From Bilophila sp964538355 (GTDB lineage Bacteria > Desulfobacterota > Desulfovibrionia > Desulfovibrionales > Desulfovibrionaceae): 64,000 bases of DNA. The stretch covers positions 186,001 to 250,000 of the forward strand of contig CAZIFC010000001.1 in assembly GCA_964538355.1 (NCBI GenBank), in the 5' to 3' direction. A model generated the notes under the pieces. The model made no database searches, had not been told where the DNA came from, and saw only the letters and a program-made list of their open reading frames with translations. Shown piece by piece: positions 36,256 to 44,159 of the stretch (positions are counted from its first letter, which is position 1; every line of letters begins with the position of its first letter). The translations under genes and the position numbers were made by a program.

Positions 36256-37515
36256 ATGGCCCACCACTATTCAAACTCGCTTTACGACCGCCTTGCCGAC
36301 CGGCTGAACGCCTTTCCGCAGGGCGCGCCCCTTTCCGCAAGCCTCTTTGCCATCCTGAAAATCCTTTTTTCCGAAAAGGAGGCCGGGCTGGTTGCCCAAT
36401 TGCCCATCAAGCCCTTTACCGTGGCAAGGGCAGCCGAAATCTGGAAGCTCGACCAGACGGCTGCACGCAACATGCTGGAAGATCTCGCCGGGCGGGCCAT
36501 GCTGCTCGACATGGAGATCAACGGCGAACAGCGTTTCTGTCTCCCGCCGCCGATGGCCGGCTTTTTTGAATTTTCCATGATGCGCGTGCGCGGGGATGTG
36601 GATCAGCAGGCCCTGGCGGAGCTGTATTACCACTATTTGAATGTTGAAGAGGACTTCGTCAAGTCGCTCTTCGTGGAAAACGGCACACCGCTGGGGCGCG
36701 TCTTCGTTCAGGAGGCCGCCCTTCCCCAGGAGGACAAACTTGAAGTCCTCGACTACGAACGCGCCTCGCACATCATCAGGACAGCCTCGCACATCGGCAT
36801 CAGCATGTGCTACTGCCGCCACAAAATGCAGCACCTGGGCCGCGCCTGCGATGCGCCTCTCGATATCTGCATGACGTTCAACACCTCCGCCCGTTCGCTT
36901 ATCAAGTACGGGCACGCGCGGCAGGTGGACGCTGCCGAATGTCTTGATCTGCTGGCTGCGGCACAGGGGCACAACCTTGTCCAGTTCGGGGAGAATACCC
37001 GGGAAGGCGTCAATTTCATCTGCAATTGCTGCGGGTGCTGTTGCGAGGCCCTGCTCGCGGTGAAACGGTTTGCCATTGCCCGGACCATTCACTCCAATTT
37101 CATTGCCCAAACCGGAGAAACCTGCCGCGGGTGCGGCAAGTGCGTGTCAGTCTGTCCGGTGAACGCCATCCAGATGGAAGACGGCCCGGCAGGAAAGCGG
37201 TTTGCCCTCATCGATCCGGAACGCTGCATCGGCTGCGGGGTCTGTGTGCGTTCCTGCGCCTCGTCGCATATCCGGCTGGAGGCCCGCCCCGAGCGTTCCA
37301 TCACGCCGCTCAATACGGTCAACCGGGTGGTCGCCATGGCTGCGGAACGCGGGATGCTCAGGGAGCTTATCGAAGACAATGACGCAATGGGCAACCATCG
37401 CGTGATGGCGGCTGTCATCGGTGCGATCATGAAGCTCCCCGGTGCGCCAAAGGCCCTTGCCGTAGCGCAGCTGAAGTCCCGGTATCTGGAAAACCTGATC
37501 GGGAAAATGGGCTAG
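36256..37515 (+). CDS. 4Fe-4S protein with winged-helix-like N terminus and CNCCGCCC cluster
   Basis: This 419-residue cytoplasmic protein has three parts. Residues about 30-100 resemble a winged helix (FTVARAAEIWKLDQTAARNMLEDL). The middle contains CYCRHK, CDAPLDICM and the dense CNCCGCCC motif. The C terminus has two [4Fe-4S] ferredoxin motifs (CRGCGKCVSVCP and CIGCGVCVRSC). Homologs occur in strict anaerobes, but I know of no assigned function; a redox-sensing regulator or electron carrier are both possible. It stands alone, and ACGAGGTG precedes the ATG. Confidence 0.8.
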   Translation: MAHHYSNSLYDRLADRLNAFPQGAPLSASLFAILKILFSEKEAGLVAQLPIKPFTVARAAEIWKLDQTAARNMLEDLAGRAMLLDMEINGEQRFCLPPPMAGFFEFSMMRVRGDVDQQALAELYYHYLNVEEDFVKSLFVENGTPLGRVFVQEAALPQEDKLEVLDYERASHIIRTASHIGISMCYCRHKMQHLGRACDAPLDICMTFNTSARSLIKYGHARQVDAAECLDLLAAAQGHNLVQFGENTREGVNFICNCCGCCCEALLAVKRFAIARTIHSNFIAQTGETCRGCGKCVSVCPVNAIQMEDGPAGKRFALIDPERCIGCGVCVRSCASSHIRLEARPERSITPLNTVNRVVAMAAERGMLRELIEDNDAMGNHRVMAAVIGAIMKLPGAPKALAVAQLKSRYLENLIGKMG

Positions 37516-37830
37516 GACTCCGCCCCTGCTGAATGCATTCCCAAAAAGGGGTTATATTCATCTTGTTATACATGAACAATGACGGCAAAGGCGTACGCAT
37601 GATTACGGCGAAAAGATTTTTTCTTCTGCACGGCAAACACTGATAACAGCTCTACCTGGCGTTCTCCCCAGAGCCAACGAGAGGCGGTGAAGAGACGTAT
37701 GCTTCAGAGCAAACTCATATGGAAAAGAACCGCTCTTGCATCCGAGCGGCTCTTTTCCATAAGGGTAGTACCCTCCATCAGAAGAAGCAGAAGGGGGCTT
37801 TTATGCCGACAGCATCCCTTCTTGGCATGA
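37516..37830. other. Intergenic region with long hairpin
   Basis: No convincing gene. TATGGAAAAGA-CCGCTC (37718-37735) pairs with GAGCGG-TCTTTTCCATA (37744-37761), a 17-bp stem that could end the Fe-S gene transcript. GAATGCATTC at 37531-37540 is a perfect 10-bp palindrome. A 62-codon plus-strand frame from 37803 has a good ribosome site (AAGGGGGC) but runs antisense into the next gene and is not called. Confidence 0.5.
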
Positions 37831-38355
37831 CTACTCCCAACAAGAGCTGTATGGATTTGAAAACATGCATTGCTCAGGAAGCCAGCCTATGTAGTTCCTG
37901 CCAGCTATCGTACAGCTCACTTTGGCCCAATTCATTTGGTCTTGATAAGCAATACCGCGCAGGGAAAGACGGGTCATGTCCGGTACCATAGTCAGTATCT
38001 TTGCCCTCGCGCGGGGTTCGGCAAAGAGCGGAGGCACCCCCTCCTCGGTGGGAGAAGCACAGGTTCCGAGAACACTCTGGTGCATCCAACCTTTTTTACC
38101 TTCACCATACGTTACGGAAAACCATTCACCCTTTTGCCCCGTGACATCCACAGAGCGACGCGCGATGGCAGCATTGTCAGAATGCGCAGTTACCGTCGGG
38201 ATGGTCTCCACAATCCTTCCTGCCGGGGATTCCCGCACATTCGTACCCGTTGCATCCCTGTCAATGATGAGCATATGCAGTCTTTCTGCCTGCACGAAGG
38301 CGGGGAACAGCAACATGACGACCAGCGCAAGACAACCTATTCCTTTCATTTTCAT
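37831..38355 (-). CDS. Secreted SH3b-domain protein
   Basis: A 174-residue protein with a signal peptide (MKMKGIGCLALVVMLLF to VQAE). Two bacterial SH3-like parts follow: TGTNVRESPAGRIVETIP with GWMHQSVLG, then PLFAEPRARAKILTMVPD with GWLPEQC. Such domains bind peptidoglycan or protein ligands in the periplasm. It is the last of a run of small exported proteins on this strand. The ribosome site is weak. Confidence 0.75.
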   Translation of the reverse strand: MKMKGIGCLALVVMLLFPAFVQAERLHMLIIDRDATGTNVRESPAGRIVETIPTVTAHSDNAAIARRSVDVTGQKGEWFSVTYGEGKKGWMHQSVLGTCASPTEEGVPPLFAEPRARAKILTMVPDMTRLSLRGIAYQDQMNWAKVSCTIAGRNYIGWLPEQCMFSNPYSSCWE

Positions 38356-38503
38356 ATAGTATACTGCTCCATGTTTTAAGGACCAAATCAGGGAGCATCC
38401 GGGTATTACGCCCGGAGCCGCCTCTACTTATTTCAAACTCAAAAAAATCCACTCCACGAACAGAGCCGGATTGCTTCCCTATGAACCGATCTATCCTCGG
38501 GTA

Positions 38504-38533
38504 CAAAAATGCCCGAGGCCAAAGCCCCGGGCG
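38504..38533 (-). terminator. Rho-independent terminator (minus strand)
   Basis: Read on the minus strand, GCCCGGGGC-TTTG-GCCTCGGGC makes a 9-bp stem with one G-U pair, followed by ATTTTTG. It follows the next gene upstream by 25 bases. Confidence 0.8.
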
Positions 38534-38557
38534 CGGTATACGGAATATGCGGAAAGG

Positions 38558-38896
38558 CTACTGGAGATCGGCACTGCCGTCGGCGTGCAGGGTGATCTTG
38601 CTGACGCCGCTAAGGTCAAGGTTCTGCCAGTTTACCTGATTGCCTTCACCGTCAACGGCGATCAGCTCCCAGCCCTTGGGGCTGCCGGAGATATTGATCT
38701 GAAGGCCTTCACCCGCGGCGAGGGTATCATTGCCAAGCAGATCCTGGGCGTCTCCGCTGGCGTTGGAATCGATGAGGCCAAGCTGATGGATGGTGAAGCC
38801 GGTGCCGTTGGCAACAACGATCTGCTGGGCAAAGGCGGAAAGGCCCAGAGCGCACACCAACATGGCGGCAACGAGCAGTACACGGAGAGCTTTCAT
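38558..38896 (-). CDS. Small secreted protein of unknown function
   Basis: This 112-residue protein has a signal peptide ending SAFA and a mature part opening IVVANGTGFTIHQLGLIDS, then DLLGNDTLAAGEGLQINI. The NGTGxTI...DLLGxxxLxxG pattern recurs in short exported bacterial proteins of unknown role, probably a small beta-sandwich. GGGGATTCCTT precedes the ATG. Confidence 0.75.
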   Translation of the reverse strand: MKALRVLLVAAMLVCALGLSAFAQQIVVANGTGFTIHQLGLIDSNASGDAQDLLGNDTLAAGEGLQINISGSPKGWELIAVDGEGNQVNWQNLDLSGVSKITLHADGSADLQ

Positions 38897-38959
38897 AAGG
38901 AATCCCCAAATAAAGGATAAGGAGTAGGAAAAAGTGCAGAACCAGCCTTCAGAAAAGGC

Positions 38960-39253
38960 TTATTCAGCGGGCATGGCCTCAATGGCTTCCATGATGGTCT
39001 TGCCGGGGTTCTTGCCGCAGAACATGCCGAGATGCATACCAAGCTTTTCAATCCATTCGTCATTCATCAGCGTATTGTCGCTCTTCGCGCTCATGTAGCC
39101 ATCAATCCACATGATCATCATGGGCATATTCGCCTTGTCAGCAAGGAAATCCTTGCACGTGATCTTCGCCATATCCTGATCGACAGCCTTGGCGGCAAAA
39201 GGAGCGGCGCAAAGAACAGCAGCGGCAACGGCGGACAAAAGAATCTTTTTCAT
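38960..39253 (-). CDS. HdeA/HdeB-like periplasmic acid-stress protein
   Basis: A 97-residue protein: signal peptide (to AKAVD), then a 75-residue helical domain with two Cys (ITCKDF and GMFCGK) spaced as in HdeA/HdeB, which form a disulfide. WIDGYMSAK is typical of the family. HdeA chaperones protect periplasmic proteins at low pH. AGGAG precedes the ATG. A weak hairpin (AGCCTT / AAGGCT) overlaps the stop. Confidence 0.75.
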   Translation of the reverse strand: MKKILLSAVAAAVLCAAPFAAKAVDQDMAKITCKDFLADKANMPMMIMWIDGYMSAKSDNTLMNDEWIEKLGMHLGMFCGKNPGKTIMEAIEAMPAE

Positions 39254-39335
39254 GTTCTCTCCTCAAAAACGTTTTTGATGTCAGTTCAGGGAAGAAGAGT
39301 TCCGCCCTGCTTTTCCCGAAAATCGGGGTTGTACC

Positions 39336-39791
39336 CTATTTAGGAACAATTTCCGGATACTTTGCGCTCTTGATCGTCGCAACGATCCGGGCGGCAACAG
39401 GCACTTCTCCATTCATGCAGGAAAGCAGAAAACGACCGTTTCCAGCGGTGAGAATGCAAAAGCCATTGATCCCGTTGGAGGCAATCGGAAAGCCGTACTG
39501 CCCCGCATTTTCCGAAGGTTCCTCAGTTGCACCTGCGGAGGGAGCCAGCAGAGCCGCAAGCTCTTTGGCACTCTTCCCTTCGGAGCTTCCGCTTACAAGG
39601 GAAAGGGAAGCGGTTCTGGCATTATTGCCGAATACGGCGGCAAACAACCCGTCCTCGTCTTCGGCAGGGGCTTCTACTGTCTGCCAGTCCGCGGGGATAT
39701 CGATTGTAAAATAGCTACAATCAACCTCTGCTCCCTGAGCAGGAAGAGCCAGTACCAGCATGGCCGTACACACCAAAAGAAACGAGCGCAT
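39336..39791 (-). CDS. Small secreted protein of unknown function
   Basis: This 151-residue protein has a signal peptide (MRSFLLVCTAMLVLALP to AQGAE) and a mature domain with CSYFTIDIPADWQ and FGNNARTASLSLVSG. That is the layout of a PsbP/DUF1795-like lipid- or protein-binding fold, though I cannot assign it firmly. GGAGG stands before the ATG at 39791. It is the first of four exported-protein genes in a row. Confidence 0.7.
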   Translation of the reverse strand: MRSFLLVCTAMLVLALPAQGAEVDCSYFTIDIPADWQTVEAPAEDEDGLFAAVFGNNARTASLSLVSGSSEGKSAKELAALLAPSAGATEEPSENAGQYGFPIASNGINGFCILTAGNGRFLLSCMNGEVPVAARIVATIKSAKYPEIVPK

Positions 39792-39980
39792 AATGCCTCC
39801 GAATGCAGGGATACTCTGGACTCCGGTAAACGAAGAAGATACGGTACCCGTATGCATGCTAAGGCTATAGGGCCGCAGCCTTTGAAAATCCATCACCTGA
39901 TAGCATGTTTTTTTCCGAAAAAGACTTCACCCTTTTGGATGAGCATCCGTTCCCACAAAAAAAGAATACTCGTAACATAG

Positions 39981-39994
39981 TATAATTATAAATG
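39981..39994 (+). promoter_or_regulatory. -10 element directly before the start codon: possible leaderless mRNA
   Basis: TATAAT at 39981-39986 lies 6 bases before the ATG at 39992, and no Shine-Dalgarno sequence is present. Transcription would start at or next to the A of the ATG. A clear -35 element is missing. Confidence 0.45.
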
Positions 39995-41404
39995 AAGCAA
40001 TATTTGAGCCTTTCGAACGCCTTGTCAGGGGTATCCGCTCCACTGGTGGGTGTGGCCTGCCTGTTTGCCGTCCAGTTCGTCTGTTTTTTGGAAGGCCGGG
40101 GTCTGGGAGCCGTTCCTTTTCCCATACCGGGCATCATCACGGGCTTCTTTCTGGGAATTTTAGGCGGAGGATTTTTCTTTTCCGCCCCCTTTTCCAGAGG
40201 CATAAAGTCCGCTGCCGCACTCCTGCTGACCACGGCAAGCGTCTTTTCGTGGGCAATTGCCGTTATGCAAACAAGCCACCTGTTCAGCTATGGAGCCTGC
40301 CTGTTTGGAGGGGCTGTTTTCCCGCCGCTGCTGAAACGTCTGCTCTCTGCCAGTGATTCGCCGGGCCTTCACCTCGGCACCGCCCTTGCCGTAGGAGATT
40401 TTTTCTGGCTGTTCCTCTATCTGTTGCCGGAGCCGCTGGTTTCCAACAATCTGTGCGGGATTCTGATCGCCCTTCAAGGCTTCGGCGGGCTTATCGCCGC
40501 TCTCTGCCTCTGGGCTGAAACGGATTCCCCGGAAACGCAGAAAAAACTCGTCCCGCTGGATCGGCTGGCCCGGGAATCCCTTTGGTACCTCATTGCCATT
40601 ACCATTGTGTTTTTCCTTACCAATTCATTCATGGACATCGTCTTCTACAGAATGCACGAGGCCACATTCCACATCCCCGCCCAAGTCCACCTCTACATAT
40701 GGGCCGTATACCCGCTGACAGGCCTGTTCATCGACAAACGGGGAGCGGACATGCGCCTTCTCCTCGCCTGCCTTGGGGGGACAATCCTTTCCCCCACGCT
40801 CGTCGCCATGACGGAAGGGACGGCCCTCTACTGGATCATCTATATCGTCGCGCTTTCCTGCCGGGGGGCCGCGCTGCTCTACCTTGTTCTTGTGTTTGCA
40901 CAAATAGGGAAGAACTCCTCCCGCTTGCCCCTCATCGCCTCGCTCCCCTTTCTGGGCATGTTCAGTTCCTTCATGACCGCGCTCCTCTTTGTGGAAAGTT
41001 TTCCGGGAACGATCTACATCGCGTTCTGGGCTTTCTTCCTGACCGCCGCCTTCAGCTACATCAGCTCACGCATTCAGTATGCACTGACGCTTGCAGGCAT
41101 TATCCATACAACAAAGGATGAAACGCCACCCCTTCCCGCTCAGGCCCCGGATTCCGTCGCGCATTTTTCAGGAAAATACGGGCTGTCCACACGGGAACAG
41201 GAAGTGCTGCACCTTATTGTAAAAGGCTATGACACGGCAAAGCTCTGCGAAACCCTGCACGTTTCCGAAAACACCATCAAAACCCATGTGCGCCAGCTGC
41301 TCCGGAAGACGGAAACCCGCAACCGGATCGTGCTGGTCGCCCTGTTTTTCAATGAGGCGAGAGGGAGGGAAGAAAAGGCAGTGCCCGACGCGGGGCATCA
41401 GTAG
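39992..41404 (+). CDS. Membrane-spanning LuxR-family regulator (MFS-like domain plus C-terminal HTH)
   Basis: A 470-residue protein. Residues about 10-375 form roughly 12 hydrophobic helices resembling an MFS fold. A LuxR-type HTH follows (about 400-460): LSTREQEVLHLIVKGYDTAKLC, then SENTIKTHVRQLLRKT. This architecture is frequent in gut anaerobes such as Eggerthella and Bilophila relatives, and probably senses a membrane-associated ligand. It lies divergent from the exported-protein run, which it could control. Its stop overlaps the rhodanese gene by 7 bases. Confidence 0.88.
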   Translation: MKQYLSLSNALSGVSAPLVGVACLFAVQFVCFLEGRGLGAVPFPIPGIITGFFLGILGGGFFFSAPFSRGIKSAAALLLTTASVFSWAIAVMQTSHLFSYGACLFGGAVFPPLLKRLLSASDSPGLHLGTALAVGDFFWLFLYLLPEPLVSNNLCGILIALQGFGGLIAALCLWAETDSPETQKKLVPLDRLARESLWYLIAITIVFFLTNSFMDIVFYRMHEATFHIPAQVHLYIWAVYPLTGLFIDKRGADMRLLLACLGGTILSPTLVAMTEGTALYWIIYIVALSCRGAALLYLVLVFAQIGKNSSRLPLIASLPFLGMFSSFMTALLFVESFPGTIYIAFWAFFLTAAFSYISSRIQYALTLAGIIHTTKDETPPLPAQAPDSVAHFSGKYGLSTREQEVLHLIVKGYDTAKLCETLHVSENTIKTHVRQLLRKTETRNRIVLVALFFNEARGREEKAVPDAGHQ

Positions 41405-41823
41405 GGAGGAAGCGAGAGGAGCCAGCCTGCGACATAGCGAACATCCGAGATGTCGGGGCGGATCTTTTTGAGAACCTTGTATGCCTGGAGAGACCGATAC
41501 CCTTGAAGGCAATAGACAAGTATTGGGCTTTCTTTAGGAAGATTTTTTGCCAGTTGCGGCAAGGAGTGCAGCGGGAGGTTCACCGCGTTGGGAACATGGC
41601 TTGCCGAGAACTCCTTGCGGCTGCGGACATCGATAATCACGAGGTTCCCGGTTTGGCGGATGTATTTCCAGGCCTGCTCTACGTCCATGCGGTTCCAAGG
41701 CTCCTCAACAAGCAGGCGAGGTGCCCTGAAACTGAAATACAGTATCGTTTCACCGCAGGCAATAAGCAGTATTGCCGCGAGGATGCGGATAGTCCGAGTG
41801 GACAGTCGAAAAAATGCGGACAT
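41398..41823 (-). CDS. Membrane-anchored rhodanese-like sulfurtransferase
   Basis: This 141-residue protein has one N-terminal membrane helix (TIRILAAILLIACGETILYF) and a rhodanese domain with IDVRSRKEF and the active-site loop VYCLQGYRS. The catalytic Cys is present, so it can carry persulfide sulfur, presumably on the periplasmic side. GGGAG precedes the ATG. Confidence 0.85.
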   Translation of the reverse strand: MSAFFRLSTRTIRILAAILLIACGETILYFSFRAPRLLVEEPWNRMDVEQAWKYIRQTGNLVIIDVRSRKEFSASHVPNAVNLPLHSLPQLAKNLPKESPILVYCLQGYRSLQAYKVLKKIRPDISDVRYVAGWLLSLPPY

Positions 41824-42115
41824 GGCTCTCCCTGATCTCTATACGAGGGAGATACGGCGTATTCCCCCGCCGAGTCAATGCCTTGTTGCGCTCCCACCCC
41901 TCGCTCTTGCACAACTTTTTCCCTCTCCTCACCCAAAAGGAGGAGGCTCTCCCCCGTCAAAAACATCCCCACGGGGGATGGTAATCCCCATGCATTTAGA
42001 TGAGAAAGGTATGGCCCTCACTCCAAGGCTGCTTGCGGAGCGGCTCCGCGAACCCCTGCCCCGGGCGGTTTGTGCAAGGAGAGCTTGAGGAGCGGAAAAT
42101 GTAAGGAGCATTTGT
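41824..42115. other. Intergenic region with minus-strand terminator hairpin
   Basis: CATCCCC-ACG-GGGGATG at 41964-41980 has a run of A on its left, so on the minus strand it ends in TTTTTG and would stop transcription toward the rhodanese gene. GCGGAG-CGG-CTCCGC at 42035-42049 is another short hairpin. No gene is supported. Confidence 0.5.
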
Positions 42116-42667
42116 ATGGAAGGACAAAACCCCCAAGCCACAGGCGGCCTGTGGCTCAACTACGCCCTGCTGTTTCTCGCCTCGTTCTCGGCATATTTGC
42201 AGCCTCTTTCCCTGCTGGCTCTTGCCGCCTTTCTTTTCGGCTACATCCTGCGCCGCCGTGCCCGCAAACAGGGAAGGGATTTCAATGCCGCGCACGCCTC
42301 GTGGCAGGTGAACACCCTGTGGCTGGGCTTCCTGCTGGTTATCGTTTTCACCGTGGCCCTGCTCTCCGTTGTGGCCTTCATGGGTGAAAACGCCGCCGAC
42401 GAGCTGAATGCCATCGCGGACGGTCCCCTGTCGGCTCAGGAAAAGATGCTGGCTTTCTGGAATATTCCCGGCAGCCGGATGCTCATCATCGGAATCTTTG
42501 CTTTTTCCTTCACGCTGATGATCTGGCCTTTCCAGCGCATTCTTCATGGCATTCTGGCCCTGCATGCCCGCAAGTGCCCTCTGGAGTCCGGCTCCGGCAG
42601 CCTGCCGGCTCTGGGGCTGGCAATCATCATCCAGCTGTTTATCCCGCTGACCACGTTCCTTCTTTGA
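42116..42667 (+). CDS. Membrane protein of unknown function, copy A of a paralogous pair
   Basis: A 183-residue protein with about four hydrophobic segments and WPFQRILHGILALHARKCP before the last helix. The gene at 43577 encodes a relative with the same layout (WPLKRVVHGMLSLWKDSVP). Both resemble small DUF4870-like membrane proteins only loosely. AAGGAG precedes the ATG. Confidence 0.75.
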   Translation: MEGQNPQATGGLWLNYALLFLASFSAYLQPLSLLALAAFLFGYILRRRARKQGRDFNAAHASWQVNTLWLGFLLVIVFTVALLSVVAFMGENAADELNAIADGPLSAQEKMLAFWNIPGSRMLIIGIFAFSFTLMIWPFQRILHGILALHARKCPLESGSGSLPALGLAIIIQLFIPLTTFLL

Positions 42668-42765
42668 GGAGCCTTGGCTTCGGGGAGTCCATTCCTTCCC
42701 GAAGCCTGCCCCTCTTCCCAAGGACAAACCATTCAGACAGCAGACTGAAGAACACAAAGGACGTT

Positions 42766-43434
42766 ATGATGTATCAACATGGCGCATTCAATTGCAAAAC
42801 ACTCCTGCCCTCCTTTCTGTTCCTCATGTGCATGCTTCTGTCCGGGTGCGGCACATACTATACCGTTTCGGTAGATTCCCTGCGGAGCGACGGCTACGAA
42901 TCCCATCAGGGCAAGTATTATCTGGAGCCAGGCAACGAAAATGTGGGCGAGGATGATCTGCTTTTCCGTACAGTAGCCAAGCAGCTTGAACCGGCCTTTG
43001 CCATACACGGCTACAACGTGGTTTCCAGCCGCTCCGAGGCCCAGAATATCGCCCGCATTTCCTATTGGGAAGAAGAGCCGCAGGTGACGGTACAGACCGG
43101 GACACGCACGACGTCCCAGCCCGTCATTCTCCGGGATGGCAAGAAAGAGCGCGTGGAATATGTGCAGGTTGAAGAGCCTACCCTGACGACGGTCACGACC
43201 TATACCGCCGGCATGCTGATAGAGGCCTACGAGAAATCAGCAAAAGGCAAGGCTGGAAAACCGATTTGGCGGACCTCCGCAACCTGTTCCGCAGGGCACG
43301 ACGACTTCCGGGATCTGCTCGCACGGATGACGCCGGTGCTCTCGCGCATGCTCGGAACCCATACGCCGGGACGCCTGCAATTTGAAGTTTTTGTGGAAGA
43401 CAAGGGCCAAGTCACCGTGACGGAAAAAAACTGA
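42766..43434 (+). CDS. Lipoprotein of unknown function (DUF4136-like)
   Basis: This 222-residue lipoprotein has a lipobox LLSGC at about residue 28, then a globular domain with TYYTVSVDSLRSD and TVAKQLEPAFAIHGYNVV, and ends with DFRDLLARMTPVLSRMLG. The arrangement resembles DUF4136 lipoproteins, but the match is by impression. It lies between the two paralogous membrane protein genes. AAAGGA precedes the ATG. Confidence 0.7.
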   Translation: MMYQHGAFNCKTLLPSFLFLMCMLLSGCGTYYTVSVDSLRSDGYESHQGKYYLEPGNENVGEDDLLFRTVAKQLEPAFAIHGYNVVSSRSEAQNIARISYWEEEPQVTVQTGTRTTSQPVILRDGKKERVEYVQVEEPTLTTVTTYTAGMLIEAYEKSAKGKAGKPIWRTSATCSAGHDDFRDLLARMTPVLSRMLGTHTPGRLQFEVFVEDKGQVTVTEKN

Positions 43435-43576
43435 TGCTCCGTCCTCGCAACACCACCTGCTGCAAGGTCATTTTGGCGTAGCGGCCACACGCTGGCAGCT
43501 TTTTCTCTGTGCCCCTTGCCCTTCTGAGGACATCCTTGTTTCGCCGAAAGCCCGGAACCCGCGGCAGGAGAACGCC

Positions 43577-44137
43577 ATGCCACCCCCTATAGGGAATCGC
43601 CTTTGCTGGATCGGGTATATCCTTTTGGCAGCCTCTTCGGGAGGCCCTTTCTGGGGATATGCCTATCTTGCGGCCCCCGTCGCCTGCGCCCTGGCCTGCT
43701 GGCAACGCCGCAAGGCGTCCTGTTCAGGAGCACTCGCCACCTACGATCACACGTCATGGATCATCCACACCTTCGTCCTCATGCTGTTGCTTCACCTGAT
43801 CGGGCTGATCGCGCTCGTTTCGCTCTTTTATACCATCGGCAATGACGAAGCGACCATGGCACGGCTTACCGCAATGGAGCAGACGTTCTCCTCTGGCACG
43901 CTCTCCCAGCAGGAGCGGATAGATCTTCTGTTCGGCATGGAGTCCTTGCAGCTCCTCTTCGGCGGCGCACTGCTTTGGTGGTTTCTGCTTGTCTGGCCCC
44001 TCAAACGGGTCGTGCACGGAATGCTTTCCCTGTGGAAAGACAGCGTTCCACAGCTGCCTGCATGCCCACGCCGCCTTTGTGCCTTCGGGATCGCACTGGC
44101 TTTCCAGCTCGTGCTCTTTTTCTTCCTCTTTCTGTAA
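43577..44137 (+). CDS. Membrane protein of unknown function, copy B of a paralogous pair
   Basis: A 186-residue protein with four hydrophobic segments. It aligns with the 42116 protein over the loop and last two helices (WPLKRVVHGMLSLW against WPFQRILHGILALH). LSQQERIDLLFGMESLQLL corresponds to LSAQEKMLAFWNIPGSRML. AGGAG precedes the ATG. The peptidase gene begins 22 bases after its stop. Confidence 0.75.
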   Translation: MPPPIGNRLCWIGYILLAASSGGPFWGYAYLAAPVACALACWQRRKASCSGALATYDHTSWIIHTFVLMLLLHLIGLIALVSLFYTIGNDEATMARLTAMEQTFSSGTLSQQERIDLLFGMESLQLLFGGALLWWFLLVWPLKRVVHGMLSLWKDSVPQLPACPRRLCAFGIALAFQLVLFFFLFL

Positions 44138-44159
44138 CAAGCCTTATGCAGCACTATGG

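Noticed and set aside
37803..37991. 62-codon plus-strand frame with good ribosome site AAGGGGGC
   Set aside because: It overlaps the SH3b gene antisense for most of its length and the protein looks random. Kept only as a note in the intergenic entry.
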